From: Bos javanicus
Taxonomy: Eukaryota > Chordata > Mammalia > Artiodactyla > Bovidae
DNA: 64,000 nt
Assembly (NCBI RefSeq): GCF_032452875.1
Contig: NC_083871.1
Span: 1,835,692 to 1,899,691 of the forward strand
Direction of reading: 5' to 3'
The notes beneath the pieces were generated by a model. It saw nothing but the letters and a program-made list of their open reading frames with translations. It did not search any database and was not told where the DNA came from. Below are positions 22,360 through 35,349 of this stretch, piece by piece. The stretch's first letter is position 1, and each line of letters begins with the position of its first letter. The translations under genes were made by a program, and so were the position numbers.

Positions 22360-23016
22360 AATGTTGTGAATACTTTTAACTCTAGAATTTTTTAAGGAGG
22401 ATTTATTTTTTATTTCCAAGTTTGATCTTGAGGTCTTTAACACAAGGAATAAACTGCAAACTAGTTTATAGACAGGTTTGAAAGCAAGGATGTCAAAGAT
22501 TTTCCTTTCTCGAAAAAAGTTCTTATATTAAATTTAACTAGAGATTTTATTTGTATTCACTAATTTTCCACTTTTTTTTTCCCTATTTATCACCCTATCC
22601 AGGAGTGACCCCATCTCCTTCCTCTCTGCTAGGTAGTGATGGTCTCTGAACATTCCATGACCCATACATTCGAGAAGTCTGCTTAAATATTTTGTAAAAT
22701 GTTCCTTAACTGGAATTTGCATGATGTTTTCCAGGATTAGACTAAAGCTATGTTTTATTGAGCGGAAGAATTCTACTAAGGTGTGCGCCCTTCTCACCCC
22801 ATCTTATCTGGGGTATAGGGCATTAACTTTTATCCCTTGGTTACGGTGGAGTCTTCTAGATTTCTCCACTGTAAAGTAACTATTTATTCTCATTCTACAT
22901 TCTTTGAGGTATAAATCACTAAGGCTTTCACTCAAGGAATTTATGGCAATATAATAAAACCACCCTAGTAATTTATATATATATATATACATATATATTT
23001 ATATTATATTGCTTCT
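22360..23016. other. Non-repeat DNA with TA microsatellite
   Basis: No gene recognised; a reverse-strand 87-codon frame (22,534-22,797) has no known domain. (TA)n-rich tract at 22,973-23,010 directly precedes a BovB end. Confidence 0.5.
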
Positions 23017-23246
23017 CAGTTCAGTTCAGTTCAGTCACTCAGTCATGTCCGACTCTTTGCAACCCCATGAATCACAGCACGCCAGGCCTCCCTGTGCATC
23101 ACCAACTCCCAGAATTCACTCAAACTCACGTCCATCAAGTCCATGATGTCATCCAGCCATCTCATCCTCTATTGTCCCCTTCTCCTCCTGCCCCCAATCC
23201 CTCCCAGCATCAGAGTCTTTTCCAATGAGTCAACTCTTCGCATGAG
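23017..23246 (-). mobile_element. BovB LINE 3' end
   Basis: Reverse-strand terminal BovB segment from the TTCAGTTCAGTTCAG repeats to the TGAGTCAACTCTTCGCATGAG block, about 230 bp. Strongly 5'-truncated; no coding capacity beyond the RQRM tail region. Confidence 0.9.
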
Positions 23247-23556
23247 TTGACTCTTCCCCTTACTTTTCTATATTGATTACTTGGAATTTTCTGTAAGAAT
23301 TTTGTCCTTAACTTCCACTTATTCATATAGTTAATCATTTATTTATATTAATATGGAATCAAGGATACTTCTTTTATCCTCTGGTACATAAAACAACACT
23401 ATCATTATTTCTTTATGGGACAGTTGTTCCAGCTTTGATCATTGGAAGCTCTTTCACATGGATTCCTGTCACCTTTTGACAAGCCCGCATCTTTTCATAA
23501 TTTTCAAAGCATTTTATTATTTTCTGACACTTCAAGATGACGTACTTCATCTTGTG

Positions 23557-23754
23557 GTCTTCCCTTGTGGTTCAGCTGGTAAAGAATCTGCCTGCAATGT
23601 GGAAGACCTGGCTTCAATCCCTGGGTTGGGAAGATCCCCTGGCGAAGGGAAAGGCTACCCACTCCAGTATTCTGGCTTGGAGAATTCCATGGACTACACT
23701 CCAGGGGGTTGCAAAGAGTCGGACATGACTGAGTGGCTTTTGCTTTCACTTTTT
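23557..23754 (+). mobile_element. Bov-tA SINE
   Basis: tRNA-derived head CCCTTGTGGTTCAGCTGGTAAAGAATC with a B-box-like GGCTTCAATCCC, then GGGAAGATCCCCTGGCGAAGGGAAAGGCTACCCACTCC and the A-element ending AGAGTCGGACATGACTGAG. Close to the family consensus. Target duplication not clear beyond TTCATC. Confidence 0.92.
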
Positions 23755-23903
23755 CATCAGTCATGTATGAAGGGAGCTCTGGTTTCTTTGATTAGAGGGA
23801 TTCAATCAATACAGGCTCTGGTTGTGCTCCTTGCTGATGTAGTGGGATTGTTTCTAGGCCCTCCCAGTAGAAGACCTAGCAATTATTCCTGTATGCTAAA
23901 GCA

Positions 23904-23921
23904 TGCACACACACACACAGG
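23904..23921 (+). repeat. (CA)n microsatellite
   Basis: Short CA repeat, about eight units, in non-repeat DNA; followed by an imperfect CTAC/CTTACCTAC-rich stretch to 23,990. Confidence 0.8.
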
Positions 23922-24039
23922 ACTCTAATATCTTGTCTAGCTATCTACTTACCTACCTACTTTCCTATCATCTGTCTACCTACATGTCTGCATTTTAACT
24001 CTCCATCTTTCCATTAAAATGAAAGGAGTTTATACTAAT

Positions 24040-24260
24040 GGGATTTTCAGGTGGCTCAGTGGTAAAGAATCTGTCTGCCAATGCAGGAAATGCAAGAGAC
24101 GAAGGTTCATTCAATCAGTTGGGAAGATCCTCTGGAGGAAGAAATGGCAACCCATTTCAGTATTCTTGCCTGTAAAAATCCCATGGATAGAGGATTCTTG
24201 TGGGCTGCAGTCTATGAGGTCACAAAGTGTTGGACACAGCTGAGCATGCACACACTCTCC
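24040..24260 (+). mobile_element. Bov-tA SINE with target duplication
   Basis: Head GGATTTTCAGGTGGCTCAGTGGTAAAGAATC, middle GGGAAGATCCTCTGGAGGAAGAAATGGCAACCC, end GTTGGACACAGCTGAGCATGCAC. Flanks tatactaat (24,031-24,039) and tatactgat (24,261-24,269) match at 8 of 9. Confidence 0.9.
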
Positions 24261-24269
24261 TATACTGAT

Positions 24270-24766
24270 ACCTCCTGCTCTAATCTAGCATTACAAGGCT
24301 TACCATACCTGCACTCTTGTTTCTTTGACAGTGAGAAACCTGGTTTTCCATTAACCATGATTTATTTATTTATTTGTACAACCCTTAAATACAGATTGAG
24401 TAGTTTCAGGACTGCTTACTGATGTCTTTGGGAAAAACACACCTGCCAGTTAGAGTAAGGTCATCTTTGGCCTTCAAGCATTCAACTGAAACACTGTTTT
24501 CTAGAGTTATTTAGATAACTCCTTTCTTCCACTACCTTCAGTGAAGTTCTGTTCCATATTTGTAATATACTTGACTTAACTGTCAGGGTCTGCTTTATAT
24601 CTTGGAATTCCCCAGTCTTCTGATAGATGTTTTAAATTTACCTACAATCAAGTTCACTCTTTGTCAAACTCATGCATGGAAAAACTGATGTATAAATCAA
24701 CCCAAGACCATATGGGAGAGTTTCTTCAACCTAAATATCCATAACAATAAATTATGGAGATACCAT
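24270..24766. other. Single-copy DNA
   Basis: No gene or classified repeat identified. Confidence 0.5.
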
Positions 24767-25267
24767 CAGTTCAGTTCTCTTCAGTCCCTCAGTCATGTCT
24801 GACTCTTTGCGACCTCATGGACTGCAGCATGCCAGGCTTCCCTGTCCATCACCAACTCCCAGAGCTTGCTCAAACAAATGTCAGTTGAGTCAGTGATGCC
24901 ATCCAACCTTCCCATCCTCTGTCATCCCCTTCTCCTCTTGCCTTCAATTTTTGCCAGCATTAGGGTCTTTCCTAATGAGTCAGTTCTTCACATCAGGTGG
25001 CAAAGTCCTGGAGCTTCAGCTTCAGCTTCAGCATCAGTCCTTCCAATGAATATTCAGGACTGATTTCCTTTAGGATGGACTGGTTTGATCTCCTGGCAAT
25101 CCAAGGGACTCTCAAGAGTCTTCTCAAACACCACAGTTCAAAAGCATCAGTTCTTTGGCACTCAGCTTTCTTTATAGTCCAACTCTCACATCTATATATG
25201 ACTACTGGAAAATCCATAGCTTTGACTAGGTGGACCTTTGTCAACAAAGTAATGTCTCTGCTTTGGA
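24767..25267 (-). mobile_element. BovB LINE 3' end
   Basis: Reverse-strand copy from the CAGTTCAGTTC terminus to the AAAGTAATGTCTCTGCTTT block. The reverse frame 24,993-25,247 (84 codons) encodes LTKVHLVKAMDFPVVIYRCESWTIKKAE and RTDAFELWCLRRLLRVPW, the C-terminal BovB blocks. A triplet CTTCAG expansion (25,013-25,035) lies within it. Confidence 0.92.
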
Positions 25268-26009
25268 GACACCATACACCAGCCTTCTGGGAAACAGCCC
25301 AAGTGACAGCTGTGGGTGGAACCCTACCCCTACCATGAAGGATTTGTTTGGCTAAGAATGAGATTAAGCAATTGAGGAGGACTCAATATCCTAATAACCC
25401 ATATAGACAGGTAGTGACTCTAGTTCTCGTTATTTTTTTATAGACAGGGCATATGGTATTGACTTCAGTTCTTATTATTTTTTTAATCTTTGGACTTCAC
25501 CCTAATTTAAAGGACACAGTTTTTAACCTTTATGTTTTCCTTAAAATTGATAAAAGGAGTGTATTTAAATTTAGGCTATCTCCATGTTGTTAGCATTTTT
25601 TATTGGGATAGCTTTATATTATCATGCAATATTATTGCTGAATTTCTGATATTAGACAATATAGCTGACCATAGTTGGGATGGGAAATAGAAAAGCAATG
25701 ACTTTTCCAAGTCAACTTCAGACTTGGAAGTTAATTTAGCCACTGTGCAGCTCAAAAGCTTTGCAAAATGCTCCTCGACAGAGCAATTTTTGGACTTTAT
25801 GTTTTAAGATGCTTGAGATTTCATTGCTTGAGATCCATTAGAGTTATATTTTCTATTTTGAGATCCATTAGAGTTGCATTTTCTAATCCCTTTTCCCCCT
25901 TTCAAGGTTAAACTTAACTGGCCATAGAGAGCCTAGATAAACCATTATTTCTGAGTGCATTTGTGAGGATGGTTTGGGATTAGATTAGCATTTGAAGTGG
26001 TAGATTGCC
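25268..26009. other. Single-copy DNA with a small tandem duplication
   Basis: No gene recognised. Two adjacent copies of a unit containing TTGAGATCCATTAGAGTT lie at about 25,828-25,857 and 25,857-25,886. Confidence 0.5.
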
Positions 26010-26400
26010 CTCCTCAGGTGGGTGGACACCATCCCATCGTCAAGGGCCTGAAGAGAAGGAAAGGCAGAAGAAGGTGAATCTGCCACCTTTTCTCCTGCCT
26101 CCCTGTTTGAGCTGGAACATGTCTTCTCACTTTTTCTGCCCTCAGATTGGGATCTACATCATCAGCTGCCCTACCTCTCAGGCCTTCAGACTCAGACTAT
26201 CTTGTATGATCTGCATTCCTGGGCCTCCAATCTGCAAGTGAACAGTACTCTGCTGGACCTCTCAGCCTCGGTAGTCATAGGAACTCCCTCCCTCTCTCGC
26301 TCTCTCACTCTCTCCCTCTGTCTTTCTCTCTCTCTCTCTCTCCCCCTCTCTCCCTCTCCCTATGTTTCTATGGACAACCCTGACTTACATCTCTCTTGTT
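26010..26400 (+). repeat. Old interspersed repeat with CT-rich tract
   Basis: Order of blocks CAGGCCTTCAGACTCAGACT, CCTGGGCCTCCAATCTGCAAGTG, GACCTCTCAGCCTC, a (CT)n tract at 26,288-26,362 and TTTCTATGGACAACCCTGAC follows an ancient mammalian repeat that often carries a (CT/TA)n tract near its end. Family name not certain. The CT tract itself is unambiguous. Confidence 0.45.
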
Positions 26401-26774
26401 TTTTTCATTTTTCCCCCTTGGGAGGCATCAAGTTTTTATAGAGGAAGAAGAACTGGGAAGACATACCATTGTCCCACTCTTTTCCCTGCATTATTCCACA
26501 CTTAGAATCACTAAGCTCAACCCCCGAATTGAAGGACTTCTGTTTTTCAGTGTTGTCAGTAGGTTAGTGGACCTAATTCCAGGTTCCTGTTTTGAAAACC
26601 ATTTTTAGCTACAGGCTTAAACCATGTTACAGCACCTCTAACATTAATAGAGATCACATTTAACCTCCATCGTTTGGACTTCTTTGTCCTTTTTATTATG
26701 TTTTTATCTTTGGCACAAAAACAACTGTGTCTAACAGAAAGCCTAAGGAAGGATGTGGTAAGGATGAGGGGAAG
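26401..26774. other. Single-copy DNA
   Basis: Nothing recognised on either strand. Confidence 0.5.
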
Positions 26775-26915
26775 TGATGTTTATTAAAATCCTGTTTGGT
26801 ATCAAGTGCTGTACTGCACAGTTTATATGAGCATTGTTTATTTGATCTCTGGAACTTTATTACTTGTTATTTATGCTTTTCCCTATTCAGGTCCTGAGAA
26901 AGAATTTAAATGTAG
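26775..26915 (-). repeat. MIR-like SINE remnant
   Basis: TATCAAGTGCTGTACTGCACAGTTTATATGAGC...TTATTTGATCTCTGG...TTCCCTATTCAGGTCCTGAGAAAG follows the reverse-complement order of MIR (CACTGTGCTAAG, TTATCTCATTTAAT, CCCATTTTACAGATGAGGAAA), strongly decayed. Confidence 0.5.
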
Positions 26916-27284
26916 TAGTTGATTTGGGAAGGGACCCAGGAAGTTCTCTGAAAACACAGGGAGGAAAGATGGGAATCTGGCCAGGAATGTGGGGCTGAGT
27001 GATGTGTCACTTCCAAGGGCACTTGGGACTGAGCCTGCTGGGGCTACTGTGCTGAGGGCACATGGGGCAGGCTCAGACCTGTGAATGGCAAGAGTTAGCC
27101 ACTCACCTGCCAGTTACTATCTTAGGTTCTGAGACTCACTGCTGGAGCACTGGCTCCACAGTGTTCTTAGACAGCCCTGCCCAAGATGAAGCAGATCTGC
27201 TTCCCGGATGTCCTCTGATGGAGAAAACAGGACGCCAGAGGGATCTATGTACATGGAGATGACCTTGGGCAGGATATTTACAGG

Positions 27285-27410
27285 GTCTACTATTAGTATT
27301 ATTTGCTTTTCACAGTTGAGGAAACAGCCCCAAATATTTAAGTAACTTGTCTAAAATCACAGGGCTAATAGGCTAAATTTTTAAGTCTAGATTTGGTTGA
27401 GATGCATCCC
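27285..27410 (-). repeat. MIR SINE
   Basis: CTATTAGTATTATTTGCTTTTCACAGTTGAGGAAACAG, then TTAAGTAACTTGTCTAAAATCACAGGGCTAATAGG: clear reverse complement of the MIR core (TTTTACAGATGAGGAAACTGAG, TTAAGTAACTTGCCCAAGGTCACACAGCTAGTAAG). Confidence 0.8.
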
Positions 27411-27858
27411 CACTCCTTTCTGCTGTACATGAAGCTGATAGCTGAATGGTGTTGGATTTGTGATCTCCAAAGAAGATTTAGCTTCAGGATCAGGGATCAG
27501 GCTTGATTACTCATAGATTTTGCATGGCAGAACTTTTACTACAGTGAAAAATGCCAGATAAAGCTTCTGACATAGACATCAGAAGGGGGGTGGAGAGTGC
27601 TCCACACTCTAGTCTTAGCAAGGCCTTATATACTTTTAAGAGACCCATTCCCATAAGGTATAAATTAGCAAGATTAGCACTAACAATAAAAAGGTCTTAC
27701 CAGAATGCATACAAGTCTTACAACACTGGTCTTAACATAACTAGATTAGTCAGGAGGTTCCTGTTAAGAAGGAGAAACATGTTCTCAAGCAAGATATGTT
27801 GTTGTTATATAATCATTAGTTCAGGGCTTAAGGGAAAACAACCTTTAACCATTACCTC

Positions 27859-28136
27859 TGAGAAGGCAATGGCAACCCACTCTTGTACTCTTGCCTGGCA
27901 AATCCCATGGATGGTGGAGCCTGGTAGGCTGCAGTCCATGGGGTCACTAGGAGTCGGACACGACTAAGTGACTTCACTTTCACTTTTCACTTTCATGCAT
28001 TGGAGAAGGAAATGGCAGCCCACTCCAGTGTTCTTACTTGGAGAATTCCAGGGATGGGGGAGCCTGGTGGACTGCCATCTCTGGGGTCACACAGAGTCGG
28101 GCACGACTGAAGCGACTTAGTAGCAGCAGCAGCAGC
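27859..28136 (+). mobile_element. Bov-A2 SINE
   Basis: Two A-monomers starting GAGAAGGCAATGGCAACCC and GGAGAAGGAAATGGCAGCC, the TTTCACTTTTCACTTTCATGCATTGG linker and a (CAG)n tail. Followed by an A14 tract at 28,147-28,160. No convincing target duplication. Confidence 0.92.
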
Positions 28137-31100
28137 TGAGCTTAAAGAAAAAAAAAAAAAAGTTTTATGTGACTAAGACTAAGGAATGTAGGACAAAAAT
28201 ATTATCCTTTTATCATCCTGGAGAGCCCCAGACCCCTTTCTCCTTCTCGGGTAGCTGGGACTTCTTATCAATCTATCTAAAAATTAACTCTCCCAAAGCC
28301 TTTCTTTACATTTGTTTTATGTCTTGGGGCTAGACACTGCAAACAGTAGCTGTGGCAGGGTCGCCAAGAGAGGGCATATGCCAAGAAATACTATATGGTG
28401 ACATGAAAATCAAGAACCACAGGAAACTGGATGCAGCCTGAAGACTGGCATATAGAATTCAGCTCTGCCTGTGCCAGGTGAGCACCTGGGAGAAGCTTAA
28501 TTGAGCTCTGATGACGTCTCCTAACTCCACTTAACACTGAGGGATATTAGCGGAGGCAACTGAAATCAATGATCTGATAACTTTGGACATTTTTGTGGAT
28601 TCTAAGCCCACTCCTGTATAGTCTTCCACCTTAGTGTCCAGCTGGGAGCTGCAGGAGGTGAGGAGCAGACTTCTGTCATGGCTGCTTTAGAAAGCCAGAG
28701 TGGTGAGAAAAACGTCCATTTCAGCTGGACTGTCATGCCTGACTTGAGAAGGATGCATGATGTTCCAGGGAAAAGAGCATCTCTCTTAAGGAACTGAGCC
28801 CTCAAAACTCTGCTCTCACTGTTCATTTTCAAGGGTTGTTTCTAATGATGGGTAGTATAAGGTCAGCTTGAAAAAAAATGTAAACTTGCATATTTCTCTT
28901 GTGATGTATCCTATAAATGATATTCCTTTTCATATTGGTGCCCAGAGACCAATATGGGCCCAACAATTGGCTTTCCTTTGTCAAAGCCACCTGAGGACTG
29001 TGGTATGTAAATGGTGCTGTCTAGATGAATGAGAAGCTGAACTCCCTCCGGTTGAAGAGGACTTGAGTTCAATTAATTATCAAAGGTCATAAGGAAATAT
29101 TGCTTTGTGAATCTCACTGAGGATTGAAAACTTATTTTTTCTTTAACCAAATAGTAGGTACATATGGCTATATATATTAATATATGTGTATTTATACACA
29201 TCTATATTAGGAAATAAGCATATGTGTAATCTTTATAATCTTGAGATCAGAATGTATATGTTTTATAATATTTTATCATTGAATTATGCATGTTTCCTTC
29301 CTTAATGTTGTATTAGACACACTTATATGCTCTTATGTTACTTGTCGACAAGTATTGGGACTATGTCTTTAGTAGGTGAGCTTCTGTTTTCTGATAGCAA
29401 AGTGTATATATTCTGATGCAAGTATATTTCTTTAATATTTTTTTCTGAATTTTACCTGGTTTCTTCTTGTATCTCTTGCGATAGTTGAATGAAGAACATG
29501 CCTTAACTGATTATATCCTGAAGATCAGACTTTCTAACTTCAGGTTTTGTAAGATCACACATGCAGAAGTCTTCCTTCAGACAACAGCTGGGGAGCAAGT
29601 GTGAAGGTGCAGAACCAGCCTTGACTTCCTGAGGTGCATGTCCCACCTGTTGTAGGACCTTCTTCTGACTTTCTCAGTTACCTGATTTATGCAAATAGTA
29701 TAGGTTTCTTATCTATTTTTATTCATTACTTATCTATTATTTTTAATTTTGCATGGTCCACTCTTATACAATAACTTCTGAAATGGTAGAATGATCACTG
29801 CACATCACATAATTACAGTGGTGTCAGCCTCCAGACATGTCTTGGAGGGAGCATGGTTCAGGCTCCTTCCTTGTGTGGATGCCTTCTGCATGTAAAATAG
29901 AGCCTTGTCAGACATCTCTGAGACAAGAGATCTGCACACAAGACCATTCACCTGTTTGTCTTTTTCCAGTGATTTGAATCTATTATGTCGTGGCTTTATT
30001 CTACTAGCTCTTTATAACCTCTTGTTTCCCCCCCAGTTATTAGAATATACAAGATAATGGTATCTATTATATTTGCGTCTATAAAATCCAAATTTAATTT
30101 GCTTTTACTGTCTTCTTTATTTCTCACACAGAATTCAAAAATTCATATACAAACATAACCAGCATTTAAATCTACATTTTAATATTGTTATTTTTTATTA
30201 ATATTTTATTTTGACATTTACCTCTCTATGAAAGAATATTAAATATTCACTTAGATTAACCTTCTATAGCTAATGTATTCATGACTGAGCACATCTTTCG
30301 TATTTGTGAGTTCTTATCTGATTCATCTACCTGTCAGCTAAGTGTAAGTGCAGATATGTAAACATGTGAGTGTGTGAGAAGAATTTTTCTATGAGCATTA
30401 GATATATAGTTTTCTTTCTTACTCTTCTTACTGTTAGCAACTTAACCTATAAAAATATTTGATAACAGCCTACTCTATACAAGGCTTTATGTATACTTCA
30501 TTATATTTATCATTTAATGCAAAATGAATGTTTGCATAAATAACTGAATGTTATTTATCATTTAACAAAACTGAAACTTATTTTAACATATATTTGCTTA
30601 TTTATACCTGAATATTTACTGGACTTCTTTTTCCATTAAGGTTGAAATTCAAAGTTTTGGGTTTTACTCACTGATTGTGGAATTATTTGGTGAATTAATT
30701 TTCAAGTCTAGAGCACGAGGCCTTCAGAGACACACATATATGTCCTTATTTATCTCACTAGTTTATTCTTTCTACTGATCTATTGCTTACTCAGATAATT
30801 CCCATGACGAAGAGCTTCCCTCTTTATCTTTTAAGATTTGTATTTTTTCTCTCATAGTTTATATTTATTACAGAGGTAATGTATTTTATTTCACTTATTT
30901 GATTTTGGCAGAAGTTTATCTGCTTTTCTTTTCCTTATTTCTACACTTTAAGTTGGACATAGTGTTTTTGACCCCATGGAGGGTATTTGAGTCTCAGAAT
31001 ATTACCTTCTTATAAATTCCTAGGGACCTTTTTATTTGTTTGTTTTGTTTATATTTTTGCTCATTTATTTCTAGGAAGAACATAGAAATTTACCCAGATT

Positions 31101-33763
31101 TTGTGCTTGCTAGATTTACTTTTATCCTTGAAAATCTCAACTTTTGTACTTTATTTTTAGGCATGGCATCTATGCCACCATCCTGTCTGCTCTCTGAACA
31201 AAGGAGAGAGGTCTCTCTCTGTGATTTTGGTATCCCCGGCCTCTATAACAATACATGACAAAGAATATCATTTTCAACAAATGTTAGTTTATGAAAAGCT
31301 AACTGCTCATTTTGCAGTGTGATGTATGCACACACTAGTGGGTATAGACCAAAACTTCATATCAATTGAACGCATGGATGTACAAAGGGCAATAGCTCAA
31401 GTTTAAGGAACATACGAAGGATGTCTAAAATAGCAAGCAAAGGGTCCTGAAAAAACAGTTGAGATGATGACTTCTGAATAATCATTCTCTCTGCTAGTCA
31501 CCATTTTTCTCCTTGGTGTTTGGTGCTTTCCAACAGACAAAACTGTAGTTTTAAATTTCAATGTATAAAAGGCACAAACAAATTCTAGGAAATACCAAGT
31601 GCTAATATCTGAAATGGATTTTCAGAGGTACATTAGATACTAATAGAGTCATGTATAAAAATGAAATTTTACAACTTAGTATTATTGATTAAAAAAGAAA
31701 AAGAAATGAGACAATATAAGTTTTATTCAAAATATCAGTTATCTGTAAGTGATATGGCAAAAAACTAAGGGGCTATTTCCAAGTTTTTATGAGATTTATA
31801 AATCAGATTTATGAAAATGTTATTACTTCCAGCTTATCTTTAATCTTAATATATTTTTCTCCCTGAATAGTCTGATAAGAACCACAAAAGTAATATAAGT
31901 TCTTGAAAGAGCAAATATTTGAGGGGATTATTAATATTAAATAAAACACATTTCCCAAGTATGTCATCAAGATGAAATCTACAGAATAACATTAGATTTA
32001 ATATTCCTTCTTGGACTCCACAAGCGTTATTGATCAAATCCCTATCTCTATGTGGGTCTTCGAATTAGTGAACTTGAATGGATGATGGGCTACATTTTTC
32101 ATGTTGCATCTGATATTGCAGAGATTTTATCAGAACTTGATGAAATATATGCCATAGTTTATTAGTGCATTTTACTCATGAAGTTACATTTGAATTCAAT
32201 TCCCTTCGGACAATTTTCTACTCAATTGTCTGTGATGACCTGATAATCCTAATCAACCTATCAGATATAGAAACACCCAATGGTAATTGATGATATTTAG
32301 AGACAGAGTGATTTAGGTGAGCTACTTGTAGTAATATCGTCTGACTTCATGTCTGTCATTTCAGTGAATTCATGATTTATACTGCTGAAATTCCTTTAAA
32401 TAAAATCATATAACTTTGATGGTGATTTATTAGTTTTTCAATGAAGTTGAAAAAGATAAACAGGTAAGCATCTTTATAGTGATCTGGCCAATACAATCCC
32501 TCCTTGTAACTATAATATACAGGGACAATCAATTGTGGATTTAATTGATGAGTATGGACTCTAAGCAAAGCAGGTTATGTTTACATGATTTAAAGACTCA
32601 CAGCATTGAATTGTGAAAATCTGCTGCAACTATATCCTCAACATGAATATTGGAGCAAAGAGAATATTTTGTCTAATTTTCAATATCAGCATCTTCCCAA
32701 GAGGGGGCTTTTTTGGGTTTTCTCTATGACAATTATTTTGTGATTTCCAAACTCACAATATTCTTGCTTCTAACTGGCATATCATTCCTCTACATTTGTC
32801 AGTTAGATTATGTGCTAGTCTTACTCTGGCTTCTAAACTACATTGTCTTCATAAACTAAGTGTAAATATTCATGATCCAATTATTTGGATGTTCTGTTGT
32901 TAACTATCAGAAGGACATCAATTTTTTGATTCCAAGTTGTAGGTGGTATCTGTGTATATGGATCCATGCAAACTGGTGTGAAGGAATAGAATGCCATCTC
33001 TTTAGTACACATCCATCAATACAACTGCAGAAGTTAATATTTTACAACATTCAGATTGTTTAGAAAATTTATCATCATGTGTTAGTATAGCCTATGTGAG
33101 ATTTCACATATTTATAATATGAATAGATTGCTTTCATTTACTCAGTTGTCACTTACCTTTGTACCTCTGAAATTGTAAATCACTTTAAATATCTTCCTTT
33201 AAATAATTTTGTCTTATGGATATTAAATTTAAACATTCATAAATAGTTTTATTTTCTGAAAACTTCAGTAAAGGTTAAATGTGAACACAAAAATAAGACA
33301 GAATATCCAACTCTTGACTATTTTATGATTCTCTCAGCCCTAAATTCAAACACTATTTTCCACAATGTATTCTATTTGAACATTTTCCATTGTCCTCCTA
33401 GTTTATAGATTTGACGTGAAAGATATTTAACAGTATTCAGTTGTCATAGTGAGAATCTTCTGAAGATTTACCCTTTATATAGCAGTCTTTTTGAATTAAA
33501 CTTCAATTGTTTGCTGGATTTTCTTCAAAATTCTTGTATCTGGATATTCTGCCACTGTTAAAACCTGTTTCATTACTTTATTCTATTAGGAATCATTCAG
33601 AGTTCTCTTTCCTCAGGGAAACCTAACCTCTCAGAGGGTGCCATGTCTGCTCTGGGCAAACAGTCCAGGGGTTCCTCTGAACTTTGTGTTTATGATCACA
33701 GGCCCTGAGGCTTCCTGAAACTTCCTTTACTCTTATATGTCCAGTAAGCCTCTCCAATACTCT
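28137..33763. other. 5.6 kb free of young repeats, AT-rich, no gene recognised
   Basis: Longest part of the window without a BovB, L1-BT or ruminant SINE. I see no protein family, tRNA or snRNA. Open frames are 60-76 codons and motif-free. (TA)-rich patches at 29,165-29,200. Some of it may be ancient LINE too decayed to read by eye, and some may be single-copy DNA. Confidence 0.55.
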
Positions 33764-34431
33764 TGTTGTTGTTTATTCACTCAGTCATGTCTGACCCTTT
33801 GCGAGTCCATGGACTGCACCACGCCAGGCTTCCAAGTCCTTCACCATCTCCCAAAGCTTGCTCAAATTCATGTCCATTGAGTCAATGATGCCATCTAACC
33901 ATCTTATCCTCTATCATCCGCTTCTCCCCTTGCCTTCAATCTTTCCCAAAATCAGGTGGCAAAATCTCCCCTTGCCTTCAATCTTTCGCAAAATCAGGTG
34001 GCAAAATATTGGAGCTTCAGCTCCAGCATCAGTCCTTCCAATGAATATCCAGTACTGATTTTCTTTAGGATTAACTGGTTTGATCTCCTGGCAGTCCAAG
34101 GGACTCTTGAATCTTCTCTAACACCACAGTTCAAAAGTATCAATCTTCAGTGCTAAGCCTTCATTATGATTTAACTCTCACATCCACACATGACCACTAG
34201 AAAAAACATAGCTTTGACTATATGGACCTTTTTTGGCAAAGTAATGTCTCTGCTTTTTAATATGCTGTCTAGGTCGGTCATAACTTTTCTTCCAAGGAGC
34301 AAGTGTCTTTTATTTCATGGCTGCAGTCACCATCTGCAGTGATTTTGGAGCCCAAGAAAATAAAGTCTGTCACTGTTCCCATTGTTTCCCCATATATTTG
34401 CCATTAAGTGTTGGGACCAGATGCCATGATC
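33764..34431 (-). mobile_element. BovB LINE 3' end with 42-bp tandem duplication
   Basis: Reverse-strand BovB with the TTGTTGTTGTTTATTCACTCAGTCATGTCTGACC 3' variant, running back to ACCAGATGCCATGATC in the RT C-terminal region. A 42-bp segment is tandemly duplicated at 33,923-33,964 and 33,965-34,006 with one difference (C at 33,946, G at 33,988). 42 bp is 14 codons, so the local frame was preserved. Confidence 0.9.
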
Positions 34432-35349
34432 CAGTTCAAACCCTCTCTGTCACATTAGCTTTCTTTTTCTTGTGGGTGTCCTTGGTGCCTCCCCAAAACA
34501 TACACACATCACATAGTTCTGGGAGCTGTTCATGGGAGTAGAGGTGATGGTCCACTGCTCTATTTTTGCATCTTAGATTTTTCTTTTGTACTAGTTGGGG
34601 ATACCTGTCAGTCACCATGTGCAAAATACTTACAAATAAAAAGATCACATACAATAGCAGCAATGTAGCAATGTTGTGTTTCTATCAGCCTCTCATCTAT
34701 CTCTAGTCTATCTGTCATGTATCTATCTTTCTACTTGTGTGTGTGAGGAGTAGATAGGGAAGAGTGGGCAATTTTATTTTTACTTCTCAAATATTAATTG
34801 AATTGAATAGATCTTAGCAATTTATACATTGTTAAACATTTTCAGGATAGTTATACATTTTTAGGATACTTTGGAAATCCTTGAAGTTGGGTCAAACCTA
34901 GAAACAAGAATAATTAGATCCAGCTCCACATGAAAGTTGGAATAGGCAGATAGATGATGCTTTCAAATGGGTGAGTCCTCTTACAAATATGTGTTCTTTA
35001 GGAAATGGTTTTATTCTGCTAGAGAAACTTATGAAGATGAGGAGCCCTAGAGTCAGCAGAAATGATACTCTGGGCTTACTATTAAGCAAGAATTCATTCT
35101 TCAGAAAAAAGGACATGGGTCACTGAAATACAATGTGATGCTTTGCCCTAAAAGCAAGAGAGCATTGGGAACTAAGAATGACTGAAGCTAAAGTGAAAGG
35201 TGTGAGGAATATGGAATTCTGTAGCCTGAGTCCTGAGCTCTTACCTTTCAGCTTAGCTAATGAAGCAGGTAGGAACCTGTGTTCCAACTCCTACATGGCC
35301 TTTAGAAAGTTAACAAACTAGTCATATCGTAGTTTGAGTCCTTAATTTT
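34432..35349. other. Single-copy DNA
   Basis: No gene or classified repeat recognised; a TCTATC-rich patch at 34,690-34,735. Confidence 0.5.

Noticed and set aside
22534..22797. Minus-strand 87-codon frame with a protein-like composition
   Set aside because: No known domain, no splice signals or neighbours that support it; length is within chance expectation.
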